This document shows, piece after piece, positions 48,942 to 57,799 of a stretch of DNA of 64,000 bases. A model generated the notes under the pieces. The model was given only the letters and a program-made list of their open reading frames with translations, ran no database searches and was not told where the DNA came from. Position numbers and translations under genes: made by a program. How positions within the stretch are numbered: position 1 is the first letter of the stretch; the number at the start of each line of letters is the position of its first letter. This stretch comes from Paraburkholderia bonniea. GTDB taxonomy: Bacteria > Pseudomonadota > Gammaproteobacteria > Burkholderiales > Burkholderiaceae. The DNA lies in assembly GCF_009455625.1 (NCBI RefSeq), contig NZ_QPEQ01000001.1, forward strand, positions 930,001 through 994,000. Reading direction: 5' to 3'.

Positions 48942-49754
48942 ATGAGCGATAACGTGAGCAGTGCAGTGAGCGGGGATGTGGGCAGTAAGCGCATCCGGCT
49001 GTCCGTGAAAGGAGTGAACAAGCGTTTTGGCGGCCTTCAGGCGCTGTCCGATGTGGGGCTGCAAATCCAGGAGGGCCAGATTTACGGCCTGATTGGTCCG
49101 AATGGCGCAGGCAAGACGACGTTTTTCAACGTGATTACCGGGCTGTACACACCGGACTCCGGCGAATTCAAACTGGATGGCGAGAACTACACGCCGACCG
49201 CCGTGCATCAGGTAGCCAAGGCTGGGATTGCCCGGACGTTCCAGAATATCCGCCTGTTTGGCGGCATGACGGCGCTCGAAAACGTGATGGTCGGCCGCCA
49301 TGTGCGGACTAAGCACGGGCTGATTGGCGCGGTGCTGCAAACCCCCTCGGAGCGCCGCGAAGAACGTGAGATCAAGGCGCGCGCGCTGGAGCTGCTCGAA
49401 TACGTCGGCGTGCTGCAATACGCCGATTACACCGCGCGCAATTTGTCCTATGGGCACCAGCGTCGTCTGGAGATTGCCCGCGCGCTGGCCACCGAACCAA
49501 AGCTGCTGGCGCTGGATGAGCCCGCTGCCGGGATGAATGCGACGGAGAAAGTGGAACTGACGGGTTTGCTCGACAAGATTCGCGGCGATGGCCGCACGAT
49601 CTTGCTGATCGAACATGACGTCAAGCTGGTGATGGGCCTGTGCAATCGCATGACGGTGCTCGATTACGGCAAGGTGATCGCTGAAGGTGTGCCGCAGGAT
49701 GTGCGGCGTGACCCGAAGGTGATCGAGGCTTACCTCGGCGCGGGAGTTCACTGA
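48942..49754 (+). CDS. livG: Branched-chain amino-acid ABC transporter ATP-binding protein LivG
   Basis: This 270-residue ATPase has Walker A GPNGAGKTT, the signature segment LSYGHQRRLEIARAL and Walker B LLALDEPAAGMN. It also has the LivG C-terminal sequence (IAEGVPQDVRRDPKVIEAYLG). It powers LivHM import from the cytosolic face together with LivF. The ATG at 48942 is preceded by AGAGG; the longer frame overlaps livM and is rejected. The stop overlaps the livF start by one base (TGATG). Confidence 0.96.
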   Translation: MSDNVSSAVSGDVGSKRIRLSVKGVNKRFGGLQALSDVGLQIQEGQIYGLIGPNGAGKTTFFNVITGLYTPDSGEFKLDGENYTPTAVHQVAKAGIARTFQNIRLFGGMTALENVMVGRHVRTKHGLIGAVLQTPSERREEREIKARALELLEYVGVLQYADYTARNLSYGHQRRLEIARALATEPKLLALDEPAAGMNATEKVELTGLLDKIRGDGRTILLIEHDVKLVMGLCNRMTVLDYGKVIAEGVPQDVRRDPKVIEAYLGAGVH

Positions 49755-50473
49755 TGGGCACGACAGCGATGCTGAAAATCAAAGGCTTGCAGGTGAATTA
49801 CGGTGGGATTCAGGCGGTCAAGGGGATTGATCTCGAAGTTGCGGCTGGCGAACTGGTGACGCTGATCGGCGCGAACGGCGCGGGCAAGACCACCACGATG
49901 AAAGCCATTACGGGTTTGAAGCCCTACGCAGCGGGTGATATCGAGTACATGGGCCAGTCGGTCAAAGGCGTGCCGGCGCATGAACTGCTCAAGCGCGGGC
50001 TGGCGATGGTGCCGGAAGGACGAGGCATTTTTGCGCGCATGTCGATCATCGAGAACATGCAGATGGGGGCGTATCTGCGTAACGATACCGATGGCATCAA
50101 GCGGGACGTCGAGCGCATGTTCGGCTTTTTCCCGCGTCTGAAAGAGCGCGCCACGCAACTCGCGGGCACGTTGTCAGGCGGCGAACAGCAGATGCTGGCG
50201 ATGGCCCGCGCGATCATTAGCAAGCCGAAGCTGTTGTTGCTGGACGAACCGTCGATGGGGCTGTCGCCCATCATGGTCGAGAAGATCTTTGAAGTTGTGC
50301 GGGAGATTTCGGCTGAAGGTCTGACGGTGTTGCTGGTCGAGCAGAACGCGCGGCTGGCATTGCAGGCGGCCAATCGCGCCTATGTGATGGATTCCGGCAT
50401 GGTGACGATGTCGGGCGACGCGAAACAGATGCTGGATGATCCGAAGGTGCGGGCGGCTTATCTGGGTGAATAG
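49754..50473 (+). CDS. livF: Branched-chain amino-acid ABC transporter ATP-binding protein LivF
   Basis: This 239-residue ATPase has Walker A GANGAGKTTTMKAI, signature LSGGEQQMLAMARAI and Walker B LLLLDEPSMGLSP, standard for LivF. It is translationally coupled to livG by a one-base overlap. An alternative ATG (MLKIKGL) lies 15 bases downstream. The operon ends at the terminator at 50505. Confidence 0.96.
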   Translation: MGTTAMLKIKGLQVNYGGIQAVKGIDLEVAAGELVTLIGANGAGKTTTMKAITGLKPYAAGDIEYMGQSVKGVPAHELLKRGLAMVPEGRGIFARMSIIENMQMGAYLRNDTDGIKRDVERMFGFFPRLKERATQLAGTLSGGEQQMLAMARAIISKPKLLLLDEPSMGLSPIMVEKIFEVVREISAEGLTVLLVEQNARLALQAANRAYVMDSGMVTMSGDAKQMLDDPKVRAAYLGE

Positions 50474-50504
50474 CCTTGAGGCATGTGAGGCATGTGAAGC
50501 AGAA

Positions 50505-50544
50505 ACGGCAGGCGTGTTCGTTATGAGCGCCTGCCGTTTTTTTT
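50505..50544 (+). terminator. Intrinsic terminator of livHMGF
   Basis: ACGGCAGGCG pairs with CGCCTGCCGT across a 13-base loop and is followed by an eight-base T-run. Confidence 0.92.
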
Positions 50545-50576
50545 GCCTATATGGCGTTGCGTTGCGTGACGCTGAG

Positions 50577-50606
50577 GTGACGTGACGTGACGTGACGTGA
50601 CGTGAC
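50577..50606. repeat. 5-base tandem repeat (GTGAC)6
   Basis: Six perfect units lie between the liv terminator and the 3' end of the transaminase gene. Confidence 0.95.
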
Positions 50607-50626
50607 GCACGCGCCAGGCAGCTGCG

Positions 50627-51811
50627 TTACAGCGAATCGAGCACCTGGCGCAGCATGACCAGCATCTGGTCGATCTCGGCTTCGCTGACATTCAGCGCGG
50701 GCATGAAGCGCAGCAGGTTCGGCCGGGCGGCATTGAGCAGCAGGCCATCGGGTTGCATCAGACGTGCTTTTTCGACGATCTGCGGGCCAATTTCCTTACC
50801 CAGCAGCAGGGCGCGCAACAGGCCCGAACCACGTTCGCCCGCAAAGCCGCGCTCTTGCGAGAGTTCGAGCAGCTTCGCGCTCAGATAGGCGCTGCGCGCC
50901 TGCACGCTGTCGAGAAAGCCCGGGGCGGTGAGTTGCGACATCACCGCATAACCGACAGCGGTCATCAACGGGTTGCCGTTGTACGTGCCGCCCTGGTCGC
51001 CCGCTTCGAAGACGTTGACATGCGCTTTGGCCAGCAGCGCCGCGAGCGGCACGCCGCCACCGATGCCCTTGCCCAGCGTCATCAGGTCTGGTTCGATCCC
51101 TGAGGCTTCATACGCGAATAACGTGCCGGCCCGGCCACAGCCGCTTTGCACTTCGTCGACGATCAGCAGCAGGTTGTGTTGCTGTGTCAGCGCCCGCAAC
51201 TGCTGCATGAATTCAGGCGTTGCCGGAACCACACCGCCTTCACCCTGAACCGGCTCCAGCATCACCGCCACGGTTTTGCTGTTGATGAGCGCGGCCACGC
51301 TATCGAGATCATTCAGTTCAGCTTTCGGAAATCCCGGCACTTGCGGCGCATAGAGCGTGTCCCAGCCGGGCTTGCCGCTGGCGGACATCGTGGCCAGCGT
51401 GCGGCCATGAAAGCTATGGTTGAAGGTGATGATTTCGAACGCGCCATCCTTGAATTTCTTGCCCCACTTGCGCGCCAGCTTGATCGCACCTTCGTTGGCT
51501 TCCGCGCCGCTGTTGGCGAAGAACACCTTGTCGAAGCAACTGTGCTGCGTCAGCAGGCCAGCGAGCTGGGCCATCGGCTCGTTATAAAACGCAGGCGATG
51601 GATTGATGAGCTGGCGCGATTGCTTGTCGAGCGCGGCGATCATGCCGTCGTTGCAGTGACCGAGGCTGTTGACCGCCCAGCCCTGGACGAAATCCAGATA
51701 GCGTTTGCCCGTGTTGTCATACAGCCATGAGCCCTTGCCATGCGTGAAGATAATCTCAGGCCGGTTCGTGATGTACATCAGCGAATCAATCGGGTAGTCG
51801 TTGAAATTCAT
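50627..51811 (-). CDS. argD: Acetylornithine/succinyldiaminopimelate-type aminotransferase
   Basis: This 394-residue class III PLP aminotransferase has FVQGWAVNSLGHCN, FFANSGAEANEGAIKLARKW, the cofactor Asp in LLIVDEVQSGCGRAG, the PLP Lys in LMTLGKGIGGGVPLAALLA near residue 245, and GGTYNGNPLMTAVG. These fit ArgD: N-acetylornithine plus 2-oxoglutarate gives the semialdehyde and glutamate in arginine synthesis. The related succinylornithine or GABA-type activities cannot be excluded. It lies 122 bases after the reductase gene on the same strand. Confidence 0.88.
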   Translation of the reverse strand: MNFNDYPIDSLMYITNRPEIIFTHGKGSWLYDNTGKRYLDFVQGWAVNSLGHCNDGMIAALDKQSRQLINPSPAFYNEPMAQLAGLLTQHSCFDKVFFANSGAEANEGAIKLARKWGKKFKDGAFEIITFNHSFHGRTLATMSASGKPGWDTLYAPQVPGFPKAELNDLDSVAALINSKTVAVMLEPVQGEGGVVPATPEFMQQLRALTQQHNLLLIVDEVQSGCGRAGTLFAYEASGIEPDLMTLGKGIGGGVPLAALLAKAHVNVFEAGDQGGTYNGNPLMTAVGYAVMSQLTAPGFLDSVQARSAYLSAKLLELSQERGFAGERGSGLLRALLLGKEIGPQIVEKARLMQPDGLLLNAARPNLLRFMPALNVSEAEIDQMLVMLRQVLDSL

Positions 51812-51933
51812 GGCGGCAAGCTCCTGGCAATGCGGTAAGGCGAATGAATGAAGGGGAACGTGGGTAATGGCGGTAGCGGGGGTAACGCGGGGGCGGGTGC
51901 GCCGGGATTGAATTCCGGCGCACCCGCAATGGC

Positions 51934-52965
51934 TTAAACGGGGTTGGCCAGATCGGCGGCGCTGGTGAATGAGTCGGCGTAGAACTCGTCTTGCGGCAGC
52001 GCGTGGTTTTGCGTGAAATCACGCTGGGCCGATTCAACCATCACGGGCGCGCCGCAGGCATACACCTGGTAGCCCGATAAATCCGGCAGATCCTCGGCCA
52101 CGGCACGGTGCACGAAGCCAGTCCGGCCGGTCCATGCATCGGCGGCATCGGGCTCGGAGAGCACTGGCACGAAACGGAAGTTCGGGATCTCGCGGGCCCA
52201 TTGCTCGGCCAGCTCGAACAGGTACAGGTCTTTCTTGCGGCGCGCGCCCCAATAGAGCGTCATCGGGCGTTCGAGGTTCTTGAACACCGCGTGTTCGACG
52301 ATGGCCTTGAGCGGCGCGAAGCCGGTGCCTGAGGCGAGCAGCACGATGGGTTTGGCCGAATCTTCGCGCAGGAAGAAGGTGCCAAGCGGGGCTTCGAAGC
52401 GCAGGATGTCGCGCTCTTTCATTGCGCCAAACACGTGATCGGTGAAAGTGCCGCCGGGCATGTGGCGGATATGCAGCTCGATGGGGCCTTCGGCGTGCGG
52501 CGCGTTCGCCATCGAATAGCTGCGGCGCTTGCCGTCTTTCAGCAAAAATTCGAGGTATTGCCCGGCGAGATATTGCAGGCGTTCATTTGCGGGCAGTTGC
52601 AACTTGAGCACGATAACGTCATCAGCAAGACGCTCGATGCTGTTCACCCGGCATGGCAGTTTGCGGGTCTGCACATCGCCTGCGCCAGCGACTTCACGAA
52701 TGTCGATTTCGAGGTCGGAGGTGGCTGTGGCACAGCAGAAAAGCGCCATGCCGCGGGTTTTTTCGTCGTTTGGCAGCGCCGACGATGAATGCGCGCCTTG
52801 TTCGACCTGGCCGCTGATGATCGTGCCCTTGCACGAGCCACAGGCACCATTTTTGCAGCCATATGGCAAGCCAATGCCCTGGCGCAGCGCGGCGCTCAGT
52901 ACGGGTTCACCAGGTTCTACCTGAAACTGTCGGCCGCTTTGCCGAAGGGTTACGTTGAATGCCAT
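51934..52965 (-). CDS. 2Fe-2S/FAD oxidoreductase (CDP-6-deoxy-delta-3,4-glucoseen reductase-like)
   Basis: This 343-residue electron-transfer protein has an N-terminal plant-type ferredoxin domain (GCKNGACGSCKG and FCC ligands, residues about 36-85). An FNR-like FAD domain (RSYSMANAP, GGTFTDHVF) and a NAD(P)H-binding domain (LLASGTGFAPLKAI, YACGAP) follow. The order matches AscD/E3-type reductases and also oxygenase reductases. No sugar-biosynthesis or oxygenase partner is in the window, so the physiological acceptor is unknown. ATG at 52965 begins the ferredoxin domain; a longer frame is antisense to the divergent gene. It is divergent from the epimerase-like gene across 66 bases. Confidence 0.88.
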   Translation of the reverse strand: MAFNVTLRQSGRQFQVEPGEPVLSAALRQGIGLPYGCKNGACGSCKGTIISGQVEQGAHSSSALPNDEKTRGMALFCCATATSDLEIDIREVAGAGDVQTRKLPCRVNSIERLADDVIVLKLQLPANERLQYLAGQYLEFLLKDGKRRSYSMANAPHAEGPIELHIRHMPGGTFTDHVFGAMKERDILRFEAPLGTFFLREDSAKPIVLLASGTGFAPLKAIVEHAVFKNLERPMTLYWGARRKKDLYLFELAEQWAREIPNFRFVPVLSEPDAADAWTGRTGFVHRAVAEDLPDLSGYQVYACGAPVMVESAQRDFTQNHALPQDEFYADSFTSAADLANPV

Positions 52966-53031
52966 AAGAGAAGTCGAGAAGGGAGGGTCGGTAATAGGTG
53001 CGAGTCGTGCCTGACTTACAATGCGGCCACC

Positions 53032-54039
53032 ATGAAAACACCCCGAAGGTTGCGCCGGCCGCGCGTGCTGATTGTTGGTTGCGGCGATGTCGGCCTGCGC
53101 TGCGTTGCACTGCTGCGCCACCGCGCCCATGTTTTTGCACTGACCACCCAGCCTGAACGTTGTGCCGCGTTGCGCGCGGCAGGGGCGAGCCCGCTGGTGG
53201 GTGACCTCGACGCTCGCCGTAGTCTGAAACGACTGGCTGGTCTTGGTGCCACGGTGATCCATCTGGCACCACCACAAAAAAATGGCGACGATGATCGCCG
53301 CACCCGGGCCTTGCTGGCGGCGCTGGCCAGACCCCGGCGGCGGCTTCTGCACAACCCGTCTGAGACTTGCCGCCGCTGGCTCCACGCGGGTTCTGCATGG
53401 GGCAAACGCCAAGCGCGCATTGTACCCGCAGTACCTCCCGGGCCGCGCCGCTCACTGCCGCTGGTGTATGCCAGCACGACGGGTGTATATGGTGATTGCG
53501 CAGGTGCCTTGATCGACGAGACGCGCCCGGTGCATCCCGTCAACGCCCGGGCCAAGCGCCGCGTGTCAGCCGAACAGCAACTGCGCCGCGCCACCGCACG
53601 CGGCCAGATTCGCGCAAGCATTGCGCGCATTCCAGGCATTTACGCCGCCAACCGCTTGCCGCTCGCTCGCCTCGAACGCGGCACGCCCGCGCTTGCCGAC
53701 GCGTGCGATGTCTATACGAATCACATTCATGCAGACGATCTCGCAGCGATTCTTGTGCGTTTGACCACGCATGGCCGGGCCGCCCGGGTGGTGCACGCGA
53801 GCGATGACAGCCGGATGAAGATGGGCGAGTACTTCGACCGCGTGGCGGATGCATTTGCGCTGCCACGGCCGCCGCGTGTGACACGTGAGCAAGCCGCGCA
53901 GCAGCTTGAGCCGGTGCTGCTGTCGTTTATGCAGGAATCCCGCTGTTTGCTGAACCAGCGGCTTAAACGAGAGTTGCGGATTCGTTTGCGTTATCCCAGC
54001 GTGGAGCATTTTTTACGCACTGCAGCGCAGTGCCGCTAA
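53032..54039 (+). CDS. NAD-dependent epimerase/dehydratase-like SDR protein
   Basis: This 335-residue protein has an N-terminal Rossmann motif (VLIVGCGDVGLRCVALL), LVYASTTGVYGD with the SDR Ser/Thr and Tyr region, and TNHIHADDLAAILV, typical of extended SDRs acting on nucleotide sugars. The expected YxxxK is not obvious (NARAKRRVSAEQQL occupies the place). It may therefore be an atypical, perhaps non-catalytic or YeeZ-like member. Arginine content is high. The start is the ATG at 53032; the frame upstream is antisense to the reductase gene. Confidence 0.82.
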   Translation: MKTPRRLRRPRVLIVGCGDVGLRCVALLRHRAHVFALTTQPERCAALRAAGASPLVGDLDARRSLKRLAGLGATVIHLAPPQKNGDDDRRTRALLAALARPRRRLLHNPSETCRRWLHAGSAWGKRQARIVPAVPPGPRRSLPLVYASTTGVYGDCAGALIDETRPVHPVNARAKRRVSAEQQLRRATARGQIRASIARIPGIYAANRLPLARLERGTPALADACDVYTNHIHADDLAAILVRLTTHGRAARVVHASDDSRMKMGEYFDRVADAFALPRPPRVTREQAAQQLEPVLLSFMQESRCLLNQRLKRELRIRLRYPSVEHFLRTAAQCR

Positions 54040-54200
54040 CTATGTTTGCCACGCCACGCCACGCCACGCCCGTCCGCCACGCTTTTTGTGCTGCTGCTGT
54101 TCATGCCACTTGTTCGGTTGTCTTGACTAGTTAGCCGCGCCGGAATTTTTTGGCCTGACTGATGATGGCTTGACCGATGGCCTGACCGACGCAGTGCTTG

Positions 54201-54941
54201 TTACGCCAGGTCGTGGCCCGGTGCTGCGGCTGGGCTGCGTTGCGCCAGGCGTTCGAGGTCGGCTGCGTCGAGCCACTGCCATGCGCCTTCTGCCAGCGTT
54301 GCGGGTAGCGTCAACTGGCCGATCTGCTCACGATGGAGCGCCTCCACCCGGTTGCCCGCTGCTGCGACCATCCGCTTGACCTGGTGATATTTGCCTTCCT
54401 GCACGGTGAGTTCGAGCAGATGTTCGCTCCGGGCCTGAGCAGCGAGCGCCGCGACTGGCTTCGCTTCGCCGTGCAGCAGAACACCTGTGCGCAGTGCATC
54501 GAGTTGCGTGGCATCCAGCGGATGCCGAGTGCGCGCCAGATAGACTTTCGGCACTTTGCGCTTTGGCGAGGTCAGCGCGTGAATGAACTGACCATCGTCG
54601 GAGAACAGCAGCAGGCCGGTTGTATCCTGGTCGAGCCGCCCGACGCATTGCACGCCGCGCGTGGCGAATTGCGGCGGCAACAGGCTCAGCACGCTGAGAT
54701 GGTGTTGCGGCTCACGTGAGCATTCGTAACCTGCGGGTTTGTTCAGCAGCACATACACACGCTCCCGGCAGGGCCAGACCCGACCATCGACGCCGAAGGT
54801 GAACGCATCGGAAAGTTCGACCTCGTGGGCCGGATTAAGACATGCGATGCCTGCCAGCGTCACCCGGCCTTGGGTAATCAGCGCCCGGCATTCGCGCCGC
54901 GAGCCAAAACCCTGGCTGAAGAGAATATTTTCAAGATTCAT
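54201..54941 (-). CDS. rsuA: 16S rRNA pseudouridine(516) synthase, RsuA type
   Basis: This 246-residue protein has an S4-like N-terminal domain (LFSQGFGSRRECRALITQGRV) and the RsuA catalytic domain with GRLDQDTTGLLLFSDDG carrying the catalytic Asp. VYVLLNKPAGYECS, KVYLART and QEGKYHQVKRM are also present. It converts U516 of 16S rRNA to pseudouridine. The start is the ATG at 54941 (MNLENILFS). A longer frame adds a non-conserved 42 residues. Confidence 0.92.
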   Translation of the reverse strand: MNLENILFSQGFGSRRECRALITQGRVTLAGIACLNPAHEVELSDAFTFGVDGRVWPCRERVYVLLNKPAGYECSREPQHHLSVLSLLPPQFATRGVQCVGRLDQDTTGLLLFSDDGQFIHALTSPKRKVPKVYLARTRHPLDATQLDALRTGVLLHGEAKPVAALAAQARSEHLLELTVQEGKYHQVKRMVAAAGNRVEALHREQIGQLTLPATLAEGAWQWLDAADLERLAQRSPAAAPGHDLA

Positions 54942-55426
54942 CGGGAGAGAAAAACGGGCCAGGCCCACGCGGTGGCGGAAAAAGCTGGAAAGCCATGCGA
55001 AGGGCGGATGCGGGGCGTGTATTCTACCCGGCGCGTGAACTGGCTGGTGGCGGGAAAGCGTGGGCAAGGGAGACGGTGGCCGGTGCCAGGTTGATGGTGT
55101 GATTCAAGCGGTGGCTCAAGGCGTAACCCAAGGCGTAACCCAAGGCGTAACCCAGGGCGTAACCCAGGGCGTAACCCAGGGCGTAACCCAGGGCGTAACC
55201 CAGGGCGTAACCCAGGGCGTAACCCAAGCCATGACCCAAGCCGCACCCGGGTTCATCCCACTAGGTGCGCGACCTTGGGTCACGTAGAATTCCGCGTCTA
55301 TTTTTCGCTTGTTCCTGGGTTGTTTTTCGGTTTTTCCGACGCCGAAACGCAGCGACACAGCGACACCGCAACTGGCCAGAGCCCGTCTGGCCGGGTGGTT
55401 GATTTTCAAATACTGAGGCGTACATC
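54942..55426. other. Divergent intergenic region between rsuA and aroP
   Basis: This is a 485-base region with a 12-base minisatellite at 55120-55227. No gene is seen; a repeat-derived frame (VTQG) is spurious. The aroP promoter presumably lies in 55230-55420. Confidence 0.55.
55120..55227. repeat. 12-base tandem repeat (GGCGTAACCCAA/G)9
   Basis: Nine units of 12 bases, differing only at the last position (A or G), are followed by degenerate units to about 55245. It lies about 200 bases upstream of aroP. Confidence 0.95.
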
Positions 55427-56809
55427 TTGAATAATCCACAGCAGCAAGAGGGCCTGCAGCGCGGGTTGAAGAACCGTCACATTCAGCTGATTGCGCTAGG
55501 CGGAGCCATTGGCACGGGTTTGTTTCTGGGCTCGGCGAGTGTTTTGCAGGCGGCCGGGCCGTCGATGATTCTCGGCTATGCGATGGGTGGTGTGATCGCG
55601 TTCATGATCATGCGGCAGTTGGGTGAAATGGTGGCGCAAGAGCCGGTGGCGGGCACCTTCAGCCATTTCGCCTATAAATACTGGGGCGATTTTCCGGGGT
55701 TTCTCTCCGGCTGGAATTACTGGGTGCTGTATGTGCTTGTCAGCATGGCTGAGTTGACGGCGGTTGGGGCCTATGTCCATTACTGGTGGCCTCAGGTGCC
55801 AAGCTGGGTGTCGGCGCTGGTCTGTTTCATCGGCATTAACGCGATTAATCTCGCCAACGTGAAAGCCTATGGCGAAACCGAATTCTGGTTCGCCATCATC
55901 AAGGTGGCAGCGGTCATCGGCATGATTCTGTTCGGTGGTTATCTGCTGCTGAGCGGCCAGGGCGGCCCGCAAGCGTCGATCACCAACCTGTGGCGCGATG
56001 GCGGTTTTTTCCCGCACGGCTTTCATGGCCTGTTCATGACACTCGCGGTAATCATGTTTTCGTTTGGCGGGCTAGAGCTGATTGGCATCACGGCCGCTGA
56101 AGCCGCTGATCCGCAAAAAAGCATTCCCAAAGCCGTCAATCAGGTGATTTACCGGATCCTGATTTTCTATATCTGCTCGCTGGTGGTGCTGCTGTCGCTG
56201 TATCCGTGGAGCCAGGTGGCCGCTGGGGGCAGCCCGTTCGTAATGATTTTTTCGCAGATCGGCTCAGGCCTGACCGCGAACATTCTTAACGTGGTGGTGT
56301 TGACGGCGGCACTATCGGTCTACAACAGTGGCGTCTATGCCAACAGCCGGATGCTGTACGGCCTGGCCGAGCAGGGCAACGCGCCACGCGTGCTGATGAA
56401 AGTCGATCGCCGGGGTGTGCCGTACATGGCGATTGGTTTGTCGGCGCTGGCCACCTTCACCTGTGTGATCGTCAACTATCTGATTCCAGCCGAAGCACTG
56501 GGCGTGCTGATGGCGCTGGTCGTCGCTGCGCTGGTGCTGAACTGGGCGCTGATCAGCCTGACTCATATCAAGTCGCGCCGGGCCATGGAGGCACAAGGTC
56601 AGACGCTGGTGTTCAAGTCGTTCTGGTTCCCGGTAAGCAACTGGATTTGCCTCGCGTTCATGGCGATGATTCTCGTCATTCTTGCGCTGACGCCGGGGCT
56701 TTCGGTGTCGGTCTGGCTAGTGCCGGTGTGGCTGCTGGTGATGTGGGTGGGCTATCAGGTGAAGCGCCGCCGCAGTTCAGCGCAACTGATGGGGGCCGAT
56801 CGTGCTTGA
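55427..56809 (+). CDS. aroP: Aromatic amino-acid permease AroP
   Basis: This 460-residue APC-superfamily permease has 12 helices and is collinear with E. coli AroP (457): LKNRHIQLIALGGAIGTGLF, EPVAGTFSHFAYKYWGDF, SGWNYWVLYVLVSMAELTAV and SFGGLELIGITAAEA. It imports Phe, Tyr and Trp with protons. The start is TTG at 55427, since the conserved N-terminus (NNPQQQEGLQRGLKNRH) has no ATG. A related PheP or GABA permease is less likely given the close match. An intrinsic terminator follows at 56916. Confidence 0.93.
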   Translation: MNNPQQQEGLQRGLKNRHIQLIALGGAIGTGLFLGSASVLQAAGPSMILGYAMGGVIAFMIMRQLGEMVAQEPVAGTFSHFAYKYWGDFPGFLSGWNYWVLYVLVSMAELTAVGAYVHYWWPQVPSWVSALVCFIGINAINLANVKAYGETEFWFAIIKVAAVIGMILFGGYLLLSGQGGPQASITNLWRDGGFFPHGFHGLFMTLAVIMFSFGGLELIGITAAEAADPQKSIPKAVNQVIYRILIFYICSLVVLLSLYPWSQVAAGGSPFVMIFSQIGSGLTANILNVVVLTAALSVYNSGVYANSRMLYGLAEQGNAPRVLMKVDRRGVPYMAIGLSALATFTCVIVNYLIPAEALGVLMALVVAALVLNWALISLTHIKSRRAMEAQGQTLVFKSFWFPVSNWICLAFMAMILVILALTPGLSVSVWLVPVWLLVMWVGYQVKRRRSSAQLMGADRA

Positions 56810-56847
56810 GGTGCGAGTGGGTGGCCGGGGCCATTCTTACTCCATAC

Positions 56848-56910
56848 GGGCGATATAAGGCCACATAGGCGATATAGGCGATATAGGCGATAGGCGATAG
56901 GCGATATAGG
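56848..56910. repeat. 9-base repeat (GATATAGGC) with shortened GATAGGC units
   Basis: About seven units lie between aroP and its terminator. Full 9-base units are mixed with 7-base deletions. Confidence 0.85.
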
Positions 56911-56915
56911 CAGGA

Positions 56916-56950
56916 AAACGGGCTCGCAGCGTTGCGAGCCCGTTTTTTTT
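56916..56950 (+). terminator. Intrinsic terminator of aroP
   Basis: AAACGGGCTCGC pairs with GCGAGCCCGTTT across a 6-base loop, with a long T-run. Confidence 0.93.
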
Positions 56951-57124
56951 TGAGGTGCCGGACAGGATCAGGGATGAACGATCCGGCACGTGGCGTTACT
57001 CAGTGAGCTGTGCGTGGCGGGGCGTATGAACCTATGTCCGCATGAAGGCGCAGTTTGGCGCTGCTTCGCAGCACTGGGAGAGCGGTTGATACGCTCCCGA
57101 ATCCGATCTCATGAGACGAAAACA

Positions 57125-57712
57125 ATGACGAAACTGATTGACTGTCTGAGCGCGCGACGGCTTGCCGCTGGCATGGCTGCTTTATGGTTGGCCACAGCCT
57201 GCTCGCCGGGCGTTAGCGCCCAGTCGAATGCCTTTGTGCCACTGGTTCAGGGCATGGCCGATCGCCTGGTGATTGCCGATCAGGTTGCATTGAGCAAATG
57301 GGATAGCGGCCAGAGTGTCTACGACCCGCAGCGTGAGGCTCAGGTGCTGGCGAATGCGGCTGCGATGGCAGCAACGTATAACGTGACAGCCGCTGATGCC
57401 AGCGCGATTTTTGCTGACCAGATCGAAGCCAATAAAGAGGTGCAGTACGCGCTGCTGAACAACTGGCGACGTCTGGCGGGTGCGCCGGCGACGCCACGGC
57501 AGAGTTTGACTAATGTGATTCGCCCCGAACTGGACGCGCTCCAGGTGTTGATTCTGCAAAACCTGCAAGCGCTCGCACCGTTGCGGGCGAGCGCTGATTG
57601 TCCACTCCAGGTGGCTCTGGCGGCGGGAGAAGTGGCGCAGAAAAATAACCTGGACGGGCTGCATCTGGCGGGACTGGATCGCGCGGTCGCGCAAATTTGC
57701 CGCGCGTCTTGA
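57125..57712 (+). CDS. Periplasmic (secreted) chorismate mutase, AroQ gamma class
   Basis: This 195-residue protein has a signal peptide (AGMAALWLATACSPGVSAQS) and then the AroQ-gamma fold. MADRLVIADQVALSKWDSGQ supplies the first catalytic helix, and FADQIEANKEVQYALLNNW the second with its conserved Asp, Gln and Glu. Two Cys near the C-terminus (C-PLQ and QIC) could form the disulfide seen in this class. It converts chorismate to prephenate outside the cytosol, a reaction of unclear purpose found in several pathogens and plant-associated bacteria. The ATG at 57125 gives the signal peptide; an upstream extension does not. Confidence 0.9.
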   Translation: MTKLIDCLSARRLAAGMAALWLATACSPGVSAQSNAFVPLVQGMADRLVIADQVALSKWDSGQSVYDPQREAQVLANAAAMAATYNVTAADASAIFADQIEANKEVQYALLNNWRRLAGAPATPRQSLTNVIRPELDALQVLILQNLQALAPLRASADCPLQVALAAGEVAQKNNLDGLHLAGLDRAVAQICRAS

Positions 57713-57799
57713 GCGCTGAATTACTGCGTTGCTGGGGAGCTACTGAGGAGCTACTGAGCGGCCCGCGGTTGAAGCGTAACGGCCGCTCGTGGAGCGCAA

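Larger units (their letters stand above)
56810..57124. other. Intergenic region after aroP
   Basis: It holds a GATATAGGC minisatellite, the aroP terminator and the promoter zone of the chorismate mutase gene. No gene is seen. Confidence 0.6.
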
